Notes: generated by a model from the sequence alone, not told the origin. DNA of 64,000 nucleotides from CAXBNB01 sp040222275 (GCA_040222275.1 JAVKDJ010000094.1:248001-312000), one strand, 5' to 3'; counted from the stretch's first letter, positions 7,691 through 15,882 are shown. Numbers and translations are program-made.

Positions 7691-10162
7691 ATGTCTCGAT
7701 TAAATATCGGCCAGTACTTGTGTTTCTTTGGATTAAGCGCCCACTGCCTGTTACTTTTCTTATTTTCCACACCATCTTTCTCACAAAGCCCAACCTTTCC
7801 CATCGCCTATCTCAAGAGCGAAGAAGGAGAAGCTATTCAGTTTGCCTATGCTTACTACGGCAAGGACTCCACCAATGGGGTATTTTCCGACATTGATGGT
7901 AAAATAGAAATTTCTGCAAACACGGAAAACGTCACCATAAGCCACCCAGACTACCATACCCATGTTTTTCAGCTAGACCTGCCCTTTGCCGATTCTGTAG
8001 TTTTCCAACTGGACCATTTGGATAGCCGCGGCGTGAAGTTTCCTGGGCTGGACCTGGTAGGTACAGGGAGGCATATTGTAGAAAAAGTAGTAGCCAACGA
8101 AAGGTTGCACGACCCGGAGAGTCTTGGTGGCTCATTCAGGTACAAAACCTACAACAAAACCGTTGTGGATTTATTCCAGATGGCTGACCACAAACTCAAG
8201 GACAAATACAAGGAAATGGTGAAGCAGGACTCCTTGTTTCACAAACACCACAAGGTCTATGGCCAGCAGCATGTTGAGGTGATCGAGTCTATGACCGAAC
8301 GCACGTTCGAATACCCAAAAAAAGACCATGAAAAAGTATTGGGACTTAAAGTAACAGGCCTTCATGAAGATGAAATGACACCATTGAGCACCAACCTCCA
8401 CCCCATTTCTTTTTACGGCAACTATTTCGAGTTTCTGGGCATCAGGTATGCAAGCCCGGTTGGGCTGGCCAATTACAAAAAATATGAGTTCCACCTTGAA
8501 CAAAAGCTGATGGTAGGAACCGACACAGTGTTCATACTCACTTTCAAGCCGGCCCACCTGCGTTTTCCAGGCCTGATAGGGCGCATGCACATCAACAGCA
8601 ACCAATATGCCATTCAGAGTATTGTTGTGGAACCATCCCAGAGCCATTTGGCAGACTTTCAGTTGGCGTGCTCCTACGAGTTTATAGAAAACAAGGAATG
8701 GTTTCCCAGGCAAATGAACTACACCTATTCTGTCACCAAATTCCCCAAACCCTACCTTGGCACGGTTTACGACAAAAAAACCTACATCAAGGACATTGAG
8801 CTGAATCCCGATTTGAGCCGGGAAGACAAAAAGGTGGAACTGGTGGTGTGCGATAATTTTGCCACGCAGCAGGAAGAAGAATTCTGGAAATCGCACCGGG
8901 TAGTGCCCCTGAGTAAAAAAGAGCGGCTAACCTACCTGCGTGTGGACACCCTACGGCACCAAAGTGCAGCAGCCAATACCGTACAGAGGATAGCGGCCTT
9001 TTACAAAGAGGACCTCAACTACAGGGTACCTCCCATTATCGTTTTCAACGACATATTTAACCTGGGCCGCTTTGAAGGGGCTCGCCTGGGGCTGGGTGCC
9101 AAAATGGGCAGGGATTTGCTGAAAATATTCGAGTTTACCGGATATGGAGCCTACGGGTTCCGCGACAAAGAGTGGAAATATGGGTATGGTGGCAGTTTTT
9201 TTCTCAATAAAAAACATGATGCCGAGCTGAAGTTTGAACACCAAAAAGACATCCGGGAACCTGGTAACGTGGTTTACCTCAATAAGGAAAAGGATTTTTT
9301 CAGGTCTATTTTCATTGGCACTATGGACAGCTATGAGTCCAATCATGCCAAGCTGTTTTTCAGGTCACCGGGCTACCATCTATTTGAAATAGGCCTGCAC
9401 GACTACCTGGAAAGGCCACTGTATGATTACCAGTTTTTGGATGAAAACAACAATGCCTTCAATTCTTTCAAAGTAACCGAATTTACTTTTAGGACCCGGA
9501 TAGCTGTAAAAGAACGCATCACCCACACCCTGGGCACTGTGAACAGGCTTAAGTCTTCGTATCCGGTGATCTACATCAACTACAACAAGGGCCTTACCAA
9601 TATGTTTGGCGGAGATTACGAATTCAATAAGCTTTCGGCAGTGGTTGATTTCAAATTTCACCTTGGGCGTATTGGTCAATCGGATTTTGCCATAGAAGCC
9701 GGGGATGTGGAAAATGACCTGCCCTACCCTCTGCTCTTCAATGGCCGGGGCGGCAACCTGGCCACCAGCAGCGTAATCATTGAAGACCATTTCCAAACCA
9801 TGAATTTGTATGAGTTCGCCTCCAACCGCTTTTTGAACATATTTTATTCCCACGATTTTGGCTCAAGGATTTTCGCCGGGGCAAAACTGAAACCGGATGT
9901 AGTGATCTATCACCACATGGGCTGGGGCAAGCTGGACAATCCTCAAAACCATGTGGGCACAGAAGTGCTTGTGCAGAGCTACAACAAAGGTTTTTTGGAG
10001 AGCGGGCTTGGCTTCAACAATATCATCAAGTATAAATTTTTCGGAAAATTGTATGGAGGCCTTGGTGTGAGCTTTTTCTACCGTTACGGGCCACATCAAA
10101 ATCCAGGTGGGTTTGGGGAAAATTTTGCCACACGGTTGACCTATGTGATCAGGGGGGTGTAA
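7691..10162 (+). CDS. DUF5686 family outer-membrane protein
   Basis: An 823-residue exported protein with a signal peptide ending near PSFSQ (residue 32). A carboxypeptidase-regulatory-like beta-sandwich follows (about 35-115). The long DUF5686 region comes next (from DLVGTGRHIVEKVVANERLH), and the C-terminal half is rich in alternating beta strands ending in RLTYVIRGV, as expected for an outer-membrane barrel. The family is widespread in Bacteroidota and its molecular function is not established. It follows the 7TM-DISM kinase and ends at a clear intrinsic terminator (10167-10202), so the two genes may be co-transcribed. Confidence 0.85.
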   Translation: MSRLNIGQYLCFFGLSAHCLLLFLFSTPSFSQSPTFPIAYLKSEEGEAIQFAYAYYGKDSTNGVFSDIDGKIEISANTENVTISHPDYHTHVFQLDLPFADSVVFQLDHLDSRGVKFPGLDLVGTGRHIVEKVVANERLHDPESLGGSFRYKTYNKTVVDLFQMADHKLKDKYKEMVKQDSLFHKHHKVYGQQHVEVIESMTERTFEYPKKDHEKVLGLKVTGLHEDEMTPLSTNLHPISFYGNYFEFLGIRYASPVGLANYKKYEFHLEQKLMVGTDTVFILTFKPAHLRFPGLIGRMHINSNQYAIQSIVVEPSQSHLADFQLACSYEFIENKEWFPRQMNYTYSVTKFPKPYLGTVYDKKTYIKDIELNPDLSREDKKVELVVCDNFATQQEEEFWKSHRVVPLSKKERLTYLRVDTLRHQSAAANTVQRIAAFYKEDLNYRVPPIIVFNDIFNLGRFEGARLGLGAKMGRDLLKIFEFTGYGAYGFRDKEWKYGYGGSFFLNKKHDAELKFEHQKDIREPGNVVYLNKEKDFFRSIFIGTMDSYESNHAKLFFRSPGYHLFEIGLHDYLERPLYDYQFLDENNNAFNSFKVTEFTFRTRIAVKERITHTLGTVNRLKSSYPVIYINYNKGLTNMFGGDYEFNKLSAVVDFKFHLGRIGQSDFAIEAGDVENDLPYPLLFNGRGGNLATSSVIIEDHFQTMNLYEFASNRFLNIFYSHDFGSRIFAGAKLKPDVVIYHHMGWGKLDNPQNHVGTEVLVQSYNKGFLESGLGFNNIIKYKFFGKLYGGLGVSFFYRYGPHQNPGGFGENFATRLTYVIRGV

Positions 10163-10166
10163 AACA

Positions 10167-10202
10167 AAAAGGGTGCCTGCTCCAAAGAAACAGCACCCTT
10201 TT
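10167..10202 (+). terminator. intrinsic terminator after DUF5686 gene
   Basis: Ten-bp arms AAAAGGGTGC (10167-10176) and GCACCCTTTT (10193-10202) are perfectly complementary and lie 5 bp after the stop codon. The A-rich left arm and T-rich right arm make it a likely bidirectional terminator. Confidence 0.8.
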
Positions 10203-10446
10203 CCAAGCGGCCCACATCGTAATGTGGACAGATGGCCAAGCTACAGTTAAGAGTCCTGACCAAGCGACAACCAACTTACGCCGACTTTACCTGATCAAAG
10301 CACCTTCGAAATTCTACCCGTCGAGACGTGTCCCAACCAGTTTTCCTTTCTCAAGTGCCAACCCCGAAAGGTTAACCCTATATCTCTTACTTGATGGAAC
10401 TAAGGTAGATTCTTATACCAATTTTGCCAAATAATCAGCTTTGAAG

Positions 10447-10526
10447 TTATCGACAACTTTGCGACACGTTATTCACAGATTATACACAATCATGGTTTGG
10501 CCCGGCAAATTCTGCATTGTGTAAAA
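10447..10526 (+). other. cluster of DnaA-box-like sequences (replication-origin candidate)
   Basis: Two 9-mers match the TTATNCACA DnaA-box consensus exactly: TTATTCACA at 10469-10477 and TTATACACA at 10480-10488. A one-mismatch copy, TTATCGACA, lies at 10447-10455. All three point the same way at spacings of 22 and 11 bp, that is on the same helical face. An inverted one-mismatch copy, TGTGTAAAA, is at 10518-10526, and A+T-rich DNA follows. This may be oriC or a DnaA-regulated promoter. Neither dnaA nor dnaN is in the window. Confidence 0.45.
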
Positions 10527-10740
10527 TTCCACCAAATTCATTTTGATATTCATCCATAAAGAATAACTTAGCCATTGCATTGATGCAAACGAAGAGTCAA
10601 ATTGAATCTTCTCGTCTTGTCAAGCAACCATATTTCGGGGATTTCCACATCGAACATCCCGGAATAACCCAAAAAAAGGCGATAATTCAATTGGGCTTTA
10701 ATTTGTTATTGATTGAGAAACTAAATTTTATCCTTCAGCT

Positions 10741-11202
10741 ATGGATTCATTTCAATCAGTGGTGAATAATCAAACTAATCAAAACACAGAAGGGGGACAC
10801 GTGATCGAAGAGAAAAAAGTAGATAAACTCATCATGCGACCAACGCGGATTACCCCATTGGTCTATTTCGATCCGGATCGGGCTTTATTGGAACTACGAG
10901 GCAAATCCAGTCCGGAAAATTCTATCCAGTTTTACAAAAGGCTGCTAATAGCCCTGGAAAGGTATGCCCACTTTGGCAACAAAGACATTACAGCCAACTT
11001 CAAGTTTGAGTATTTCAACACCAGTTCATCAAAATGCCTTTTTGATGCGTTCAAAAGGCTCATAAAAGTGCGACAAAGAGGGTTGGCCCTTACCATCAAC
11101 TGGTATTATGAAGAATTTGATGACGACATGTTGGAAGCCGGGGAAGACTATAGCGACCTGCTGGGCTACAAATTCAACTTCATAGAAACGGTTTTCAACT
11201 AG
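10741..11202 (+). CDS. DUF1987 / SiaC-like regulatory phosphoprotein
   Basis: A 153-residue protein that matches the SiaC (DUF1987) fold from residue 31 on. Signatures are TRITPLVYFDPDRALLELRG, SSPENSIQFYKRL, FEYFNTSSSKCLFDAFKRL and LTINWYYEE. The FNTSS segment corresponds to the phosphorylated Thr/Ser region of SiaC and related STAS-like switch proteins. SiaC is toggled by a kinase and a PP2C phosphatase and controls a diguanylate cyclase in Pseudomonas. No such partners are adjacent here. The ATG at 10834 (MRPTRITP) would give a product starting right at the conserved domain, so the true start is uncertain. Confidence 0.8.
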   Translation: MDSFQSVVNNQTNQNTEGGHVIEEKKVDKLIMRPTRITPLVYFDPDRALLELRGKSSPENSIQFYKRLLIALERYAHFGNKDITANFKFEYFNTSSSKCLFDAFKRLIKVRQRGLALTINWYYEEFDDDMLEAGEDYSDLLGYKFNFIETVFN

Positions 11203-11214
11203 CCGAAAGGTTCT

Positions 11215-11742
11215 TCAGGCAAGTTTTGCTTCAAATTTCTTTTGAAACTTGGCTACTTTGGGCCTGATCACCAAGGCGCAATATGGCTGGCTTCCATTTT
11301 GGTTGAAATAGTTTTGATGATAGTCCTCAGCAGGATAAAATGTATCTGCCGCAACAATTTCCGTAACAATGGGCTTTTTCCAGGTTCCCGCCCCTTCCAG
11401 TTGGGCTTTGTAAGATTCGGCCAACTGACGCTGGTTTTCATTGTAGTAAAACACCGCAGACCTGTACTGGGTGCCCACATCATTTCCTTGCCGGTTTAAT
11501 GTGGTGGGGTCATGGGTATTCCAAAATACTTCCAACAGCTCTTCAAAAGAAATCAACGAAGGATTGAATGTGACTTGCACCACCTCTGCATGGCCTGTAA
11601 GGCCGCTACATACTTCCTTGTATGTGGGGTTCTTTACCTTGCCGCCAGTATATCCGGACTCTACCTTTTCTACTCCTTTAAGGTTTTGAAAAATAGCTTC
11701 CGTACACCAGAAGCAGCCATTTCCGAAAGTCGCCTGTTCCAT
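11215..11742 (-). CDS. msrA: peptide-methionine (S)-S-oxide reductase MsrA
   Basis: A 175-residue cytoplasmic repair enzyme that reduces methionine-S-sulfoxide in proteins. The catalytic motif GCFWC is at residues 9-13, with Cys10 as the nucleophile, followed by VESGYTGG, NPTYKEVCSGLTGHAEVV, THDPTTLNRQGNDVGTQYRS and AEDYHQNYF. Length and start agree with the family. It converges with the SiaC-like gene, leaving 12 bp between stop codons. No msrB is nearby. Confidence 0.96.
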   Translation of the reverse strand: MEQATFGNGCFWCTEAIFQNLKGVEKVESGYTGGKVKNPTYKEVCSGLTGHAEVVQVTFNPSLISFEELLEVFWNTHDPTTLNRQGNDVGTQYRSAVFYYNENQRQLAESYKAQLEGAGTWKKPIVTEIVAADTFYPAEDYHQNYFNQNGSQPYCALVIRPKVAKFQKKFEAKLA

Positions 11743-11878
11743 AGTCTTTGTAATTTCTTTTGATTGCTAAGTTAACCTTGAAAAATAAACCTAACGACTT
11801 TCATGAGAGGGAAGTTCCTGATCCGGGAAAATCTTACATCGAAAATGGCATACCCCTGACAATGTACAAACAGGCATA

Positions 11879-12325
11879 TCAATCCATCAAGTCATCAAAC
11901 AACGGAACCGACTCCAAAAAAGCAATCTCGCCAGACTCCTTTTGGTGCCAGCAAAAATGGTCCAACCCATTGGTCACTACTACATAGGGGCTCTGTAGGG
12001 TTTTGTTATAGACAGATACTTGTTGGAAAACGGATTTTGTAATCTTCACATCGTACGATTTGCATTCTACCAGCAGAAGCGCCTTTCCCTTTCTGTCATA
12101 AGAAAGAATGTCAGGGCGTTTGGGTAATTTATTGTAGCGTATTCCAAACTCAACCTTGATCAATGAAGAAGGATAGCCAAGGAAGTTGACCATATAATGA
12201 ACGAAGTGTTGCCTTACCCATTCTTCCGGCAGCATCACCACATACTTCTTTCTTATGGGGTCAAAAAAAGAGGTTTTGTCCTGGTTGAATTTCAGCTGTA
12301 CGGGTGGCAAATTGAGTGGCTTCAT
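11879..12325 (-). CDS. stand-alone HsdR N-terminal (type I restriction endonuclease-like) domain protein
   Basis: A 148-residue single-domain protein resembling the N-terminal nuclease domain of type I restriction HsdR subunits (PF13588 type). Signatures are KKYVVMLPEEWVRQHFVHYM, a helix pair, and a PD-(D/E)xK-like core RPDILSYDRKGKALLLVECKS with putative metal ligands Asp and Glu-Cys-Lys. The ATPase part of HsdR and the hsdM and hsdS genes are absent, and length suggests the protein is complete. Such solo proteins are common near housekeeping genes in Bacteroidota and have no established function. It is transcribed divergently from the AMP nucleosidase gene. Confidence 0.8.
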   Translation of the reverse strand: MKPLNLPPVQLKFNQDKTSFFDPIRKKYVVMLPEEWVRQHFVHYMVNFLGYPSSLIKVEFGIRYNKLPKRPDILSYDRKGKALLLVECKSYDVKITKSVFQQVSVYNKTLQSPYVVVTNGLDHFCWHQKESGEIAFLESVPLFDDLMD

Positions 12326-12351
12326 TGGTCGGCAAATTAGTGGATTTCGGA

Positions 12352-12380
12352 TTGTGATAAAATTATTTTAGCTACATTAG
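12352..12380 (+). promoter_or_regulatory. Bacteroidota-type promoter candidate for amn
   Basis: TTG at 12352-12354 is followed after 18 bp by TACATTAG (12373-12380), one mismatch from the Bacteroidota -7 consensus TAnnTTTG. This would leave a leader of roughly 25 nt before the ATG at 12411. The call rests on spacing and consensus only. Confidence 0.35.
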
Positions 12381-12410
12381 CCCTAAGTCTAAAATGATAA
12401 TCCCCAACAA

Positions 12411-13184
12411 ATGAAAACCAAGCAGGAAATAGTAGAAAACTGGCTACCCCGCTACACAGGGGTACCCCTTGAGGAATTTGCAGAATACATCTTGCTGACC
12501 AATTTCAGCAACTACGTAGAAATGTTTGCTGCAAAATTCAACACCGAAATCCGCGGAAAAGACAAGACGATGATCTCCGCGACAGCCAACAACATCACCA
12601 TCATCAACTTTGGTATGGGCAGTGCTGTAGCTGCTACCATCATGGACCTGCTCTCGGCCATTCACCCCAAGGCAGTACTCTTTCTGGGAAAGTGTGGTGG
12701 CATCAAAAAGAAGACCCAACTAGGTGATCTCATACTGCCCATAGCGGCTATCAGGGGTGAGGGTACCAGCAACGATTACCTGCCAAAGGAAATACCCGCC
12801 CTGCCTTCCTTCCGGCTGCAGCGCGCTGTTTCTTCCATGATCAAAAAACACGCCATGGACTATTGGACAGGCACCATCATGACCACCAACCGCCGGGTAT
12901 GGGAGCACGACAAGGCTTTTAAAAAATACCTAAGAAAAGCCCGTGCCATCGGTGTAGATATGGAAACAGCCACTTTGTTTACCGTTGGTTTTGTGAATGA
13001 AATACCGCGTGGTGCCCTGCTGCTCGTATCAGACAACCCCATGATCCCCCAGGGCGTAAAAACCGACTCCAGTGACAAAAAAGTTACGTCCAGCTACGTA
13101 CAAAAGCACCTGGAAATAGGTATCGATTCCTTGCTGGAACTGTACAATTCCGGGGATTCGGTGAAGCACATGCGGTTTGATTGA
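12411..13184 (+). CDS. amn: AMP nucleosidase
   Basis: A 257-residue protein of the short Bacteroidota AMP nucleosidase group, within the nucleoside phosphorylase superfamily. It hydrolyses AMP to adenine and ribose 5-phosphate in the cytoplasm. Visible signatures are TIINFGMGSAVAATIMDLL, FLGKCGGIKKKTQLGDLILP, the purine/ribose site IGVDMETATLFTVG and the catalytic-loop LLLVSDNPM. It is monocistronic and divergent from the HsdR-N gene, with a possible promoter at 12352-12380. Confidence 0.9.
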   Translation: MKTKQEIVENWLPRYTGVPLEEFAEYILLTNFSNYVEMFAAKFNTEIRGKDKTMISATANNITIINFGMGSAVAATIMDLLSAIHPKAVLFLGKCGGIKKKTQLGDLILPIAAIRGEGTSNDYLPKEIPALPSFRLQRAVSSMIKKHAMDYWTGTIMTTNRRVWEHDKAFKKYLRKARAIGVDMETATLFTVGFVNEIPRGALLLVSDNPMIPQGVKTDSSDKKVTSSYVQKHLEIGIDSLLELYNSGDSVKHMRFD

Positions 13185-13218
13185 TGGGCTGTGTTTGTCC
13201 TGTTAATTGTGGATTTTA

Positions 13219-13249
13219 GCTTTACTAAACTTTAGAAGTTTAGTAAAGC
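13219..13249. repeat. 31-bp hairpin repeat, copy 1
   Basis: Arms GCTTTACTAAACTT (13219-13232) and AAGTTTAGTAAAGC (13236-13249) are perfectly complementary around a 3-nt loop TAG. The same unit with loop TCG is found at 15844-15874. No T-run follows on either strand. It lies 35 bp after the amn stop and could act as a 3'-end stem. Confidence 0.75.
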
Positions 13250-13540
13250 CTGCTTGAACTTGCAACACGACTTTTCCGGAGGTATAGGCAATCTTAAAAT
13301 TGTCGGAATACACATTGGCATTCAGCGAACTTTCATTACCCACTTACCCAAATAGACAGCCTTCCTGCGATGTGGCCAGTTCCGGTTTAAAGGCGGTCTA
13401 ATGAAGGATATGCATTATGGTATGTGCTACGAAACACTTAGAGCAACGGGGGAAATAAAATCGTTCCTGATCCCAGATGGCATACTTGCGTCCCATTCTA
13501 CAATAATAATCAATGTTCTATTTGTTCTATTATTCGCTTT

Positions 13541-13565
13541 TGGTCTCAGCGAGACGCTAAGACCA
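13541..13565. repeat. 11-bp-arm imperfect hairpin
   Basis: TGGTCTCAGCG (13541-13551) pairs with CGCTAAGACCA (13555-13565) with a single mismatch around the loop AGA. It lies 65 bp beyond the 3' end of the broken toxin gene. No T-run follows, so its role is unknown. Confidence 0.5.
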
Positions 13566-13629
13566 GGGGGAGTATTCCTGCACGCATTGTACCCAATTGG
13601 CTAAAAGCACATCATGGATGTTTCTGTTA

Positions 13630-13883
13630 TTATTTTTTGTAAACGTCTTTTCTATGGCTGATTCGAACAACCTCTACTATCCTGACAACATCTTCTATAA
13701 AATAAACAACGCGGTAATCCCCTACCCTGACCCTCCAAAGGTCTTCTCCCCTTAACTTCCTGCCACCGGAAGGACGGGGTTTTCTGATAAAGTATCTATT
13801 TTGGAACTGATACGCTCAACTGATGACTTAGGTAGGGCTTTAAGCTTTTTGTAAGCGCTCCTGGCTAGTTCAATCTTGTACAC
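13630..13883 (-). pseudogene. RelE/ParE-family toxin, inactivated by a one-base deletion
   Basis: Starting at a GTG that overlaps the antitoxin stop (TAGTG), the frame encodes VYKIELARSAYKKLKALPKS and continues to SENP, then reaches a premature TAA at 13752-13754. Adding one base to the run of four G (13776-13779 on the plus strand) restores NPRPSGGRKLRGEDLWRVRV and GDYRVVYFIEDVVRIVEVV, ending RISHRKDVYKK at the TAA 13630-13632. The restored product of 84 residues has the normal length and C-terminal strand/Arg/His pattern of RelE/ParE toxins. As written, the sequence encodes only about 44 residues without the catalytic end, so the toxin should be dead unless this is a sequencing error. Confidence 0.88.
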
Positions 13884-14068
13884 TAGAGTTTTCCTGCTTT
13901 CGTAAGTTCTTCTTTTACTTGTTCCCACGGAACGGTTTGTTCATCTTTCCGGGATTCCGCTATCAAAATATCCTGAATATCCTCCCAAAGCTCCCCATAC
14001 TCCTTTAAATCAATTTGAACAGCTACTTTCCTGTTCTTGTCGTCAGTAACGTAGTTTATCCCTTTCAT
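13883..14068 (-). CDS. antitoxin of a RelE/ParE-type toxin-antitoxin module
   Basis: A 61-residue acidic protein beginning MKGINYVTDDKNRKVAVQID, with a short N-terminal strand and a C-terminal helix (EQTVPWEQVKEELTKAGKL) as in small antitoxins that wrap RelE/ParE toxins. Its stop codon overlaps the GTG start of the downstream toxin, the usual translationally coupled arrangement. The frame is intact while the toxin is frameshifted. It has no obvious stand-alone DNA-binding domain, so autoregulation would depend on its N-terminal strand. Family assignment rests mainly on the linkage. Confidence 0.75.
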   Translation of the reverse strand: MKGINYVTDDKNRKVAVQIDLKEYGELWEDIQDILIAESRKDEQTVPWEQVKEELTKAGKL

Positions 14069-14343
14069 TTCATTCGTATTTATTGTGGTTTAAAGTTAAC
14101 GATTTGATTTCATTATTGATTTATCCCAATAGGGGAAACTTTTCCACTCCCGGTTTCAATCCTTTTATATCGCATAGTATTGAGCTTTCTACAATGTTGA
14201 TTTGAACGAAAAAGCCGGTCATTGTTTTTCATTCCTCCATTTACGCTGGACTTGCAGCAAATTTTACTACTACCTTAGTCAGTGCAGTAGATTGGGCACG
14301 AAAACAACATTACTTTTTGTTCGGATTCAAGAATTTAAGCCGA
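14069..14343. other. intergenic region between antitoxin and sulfatase
   Basis: About 275 bp with no gene. It should hold the minus-strand promoter of the antitoxin-toxin pair just upstream of 14068. No clear promoter motif or terminator was identified. Confidence 0.4.
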
Positions 14344-15768
14344 CTACTGATTTGAATGACTCATCCTATCAATATCATGAGGGTAGTTGTGGTACCAATC
14401 CAACAGATGTTCTATCAACTTTTGGGCTCTTTCGGGTTCAGAGGAAAACAAATTCTTTGATTCACTTTCATCCGTCTTCAGGTTGTATAGCTGTACGTTC
14501 GTAGTATCGACATCCATCAGAAGTTTAAAGTTGCCAAGCCTGATGGCCAGGTCAGGATCATTGTCCCCATCATACCCCGGACGGTCCGGTGGCCTCAACC
14601 AAAACAGAGGTTTGCTTCGAATGGGTTCAGTACCTCCGGTTAATGCTGCTTTCATATTTTCCCCATCATATTCCACTCCATCATCAGGATCTGCCCCTGC
14701 AATGTCCATCAATGTCAACGGAAGGTCTATTCCAGCCATTACTGTACTTTCGTTGATGGTACCTTGCTTATTTTTGGGAATCTGCCCAGGCCACCAGGCA
14801 ATAAATGGCTCCCTGAAGCCTCCTTCGTAAAGGTTCGTTTTATACCCTCGCAGATGACCTGCCTTGTTCACCGCTTTATCCGGGCCATTATCGCTGGTAA
14901 AAATAATAAGTGTATTTTGTGAGAGCCGGGGGTCTTTCCTGATATATTTAAAAAGCCTTCCCATCTGCGCATCCATCTCTTGTATTACACCCAAAAACCT
15001 TGCTTTGGTGCTAAGGTCTCCCCTTAAATCCAAGGGAGGCTCCAACGGTGTGTGGATATCATCAGGCCATAGGTTGATATAAAATGGTTTGTCCAGGGAT
15101 TTTGCCTTTTCGATAGCCAGCAATGTCCTATCTACAAAAATTTCTGTAAACCGCTCTCTCTTTTCCCAGTGCACTTCACCCTTGCCCAATGCAGCTGACT
15201 GCTTCTCCAGTCCCCTTGTACTGTCCTTTAAGTTGAGCGTTTCGTAGGTGGCCAGGTACCTTTCGCCCAACCCTTCAAATTGCGTCACAGATTCGTCAAA
15301 GCCGTAATCGGTGATGGGTGGTACATCTACAATGTCCCGGCCACCCCCCATGTGCCACTTGCCAATATGAGCGGTGTAGTATCCGGCCTTTTGCAAATTG
15401 CGGGCTACCGACGGGGCGTCTATGGCCAGGTGGTGTTTCATACCACGTTCCATGTTTTGCTTTCTGCCACTTATATAAGAGGTGATGCCCCACCTGGAAG
15501 GGTATTGACCCGTGGTAACAGCGACCCTCGATGGTGAACAAATAGGTGAATTCACATAAAACTGTTCTACCCTGATTCCTTCTGCTGCCAATTGATCTAT
15601 GTGGGGTGTCTTCACCTCCGTATTGCCATAGCACCCCAAATCGCCATACCCCATATCATCGATAAAGACGAAGATAATATTGGGCTGATCAGCTTTCTGT
15701 GTGGTTTTTGATTGGCAACTGGTCAAGATCAATAAAAGCACTAGAACCAAGTCTTTAGGCAGTTTCAT
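14344..15768 (-). CDS. sulfatase, family S1, lipoprotein
   Basis: A 474-residue arylsulfatase-type hydrolase that removes sulfate esters from glycans. A lipoprotein signal ends in LILTSC (Cys18). The metal site is in FVFIDDMGYGDLGCYG (Asp37/Asp38). The formylglycine motif C-S-P-S-R has the modified Cys77 in NSPICSPSRVAVTTGQYPSR, and HIGKWHMGG and FTSDNGPD supply the other active-site residues. No maturase gene is in the window. It is the last gene of a minus-strand run starting at 21895. The preceding gene ends 114 bp upstream, with a hairpin repeat in the gap. A sulfated carbohydrate substrate is inferred. Confidence 0.95.
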   Translation of the reverse strand: MKLPKDLVLVLLLILTSCQSKTTQKADQPNIIFVFIDDMGYGDLGCYGNTEVKTPHIDQLAAEGIRVEQFYVNSPICSPSRVAVTTGQYPSRWGITSYISGRKQNMERGMKHHLAIDAPSVARNLQKAGYYTAHIGKWHMGGGRDIVDVPPITDYGFDESVTQFEGLGERYLATYETLNLKDSTRGLEKQSAALGKGEVHWEKRERFTEIFVDRTLLAIEKAKSLDKPFYINLWPDDIHTPLEPPLDLRGDLSTKARFLGVIQEMDAQMGRLFKYIRKDPRLSQNTLIIFTSDNGPDKAVNKAGHLRGYKTNLYEGGFREPFIAWWPGQIPKNKQGTINESTVMAGIDLPLTLMDIAGADPDDGVEYDGENMKAALTGGTEPIRSKPLFWLRPPDRPGYDGDNDPDLAIRLGNFKLLMDVDTTNVQLYNLKTDESESKNLFSSEPERAQKLIEHLLDWYHNYPHDIDRMSHSNQ

Positions 15769-15843
15769 CTTGTCTGTTTCATTTTCATCAACTCATTAAG
15801 GAGTTTGTTTTTTGGGAAAAGGGTAGCTAAAATCCGGTATATA

Positions 15844-15874
15844 GCTTTACTAAACTTTCGAAGTTTAGTAAAGC
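15844..15874. repeat. 31-bp hairpin repeat, copy 2
   Basis: Arms 15844-15857 and 15861-15874 are identical to those at 13219-13249, with loop TCG in place of TAG. It lies 9 bp after the stop codon of the cupredoxin/ThuA gene and before the sulfatase start. No T-run follows on the minus strand, so it may act as an mRNA-stabilising stem between two co-transcribed genes rather than as a terminator. Confidence 0.75.
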
Positions 15875-15882
15875 TCGTCCAT

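Larger units (their letters stand above)
10163..10740. other. long intergenic region with terminator and DnaA-box-like cluster
   Basis: About 580 bp without a gene. It holds the intrinsic terminator of the DUF5686 gene at its left end and a cluster of DnaA-box-like 9-mers at 10447-10526. An A+T-rich stretch then runs to the SiaC-like gene. Short frames within it show no protein-like composition. Confidence 0.6.
13185..13629. other. gene-poor stretch with two hairpins and a possible coding remnant
   Basis: About 445 bp with no intact gene. It contains a perfect 14-bp-arm hairpin at 13219-13249, duplicated at 15844-15874, and an 11-bp-arm hairpin at 13541-13565 with one mismatch. Read on the minus strand, about 13250-13340 gives a short beta-strand-like peptide (NANVYSDNFKIAYTSGKVVL). 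It resembles a fragment of a secreted protein but is too short to place. Confidence 0.4.

Noticed and set aside
8171..8896. 241-codon minus-strand frame antisense to the DUF5686 gene
   Set aside because: It lies wholly within the DUF5686 gene and is rich in His/Val/Phe in the way shadow frames are. No family signature.
11879..12325. Complete type I restriction-modification system
   Set aside because: Only the HsdR N-terminal domain is present; hsdM, hsdS and the ATPase region are absent.
13401..13604. Possible 67-codon plus-strand gene
   Set aside because: It has a single hydrophobic stretch from T-rich DNA and crosses a hairpin. There is no family match or upstream signal that I can see.
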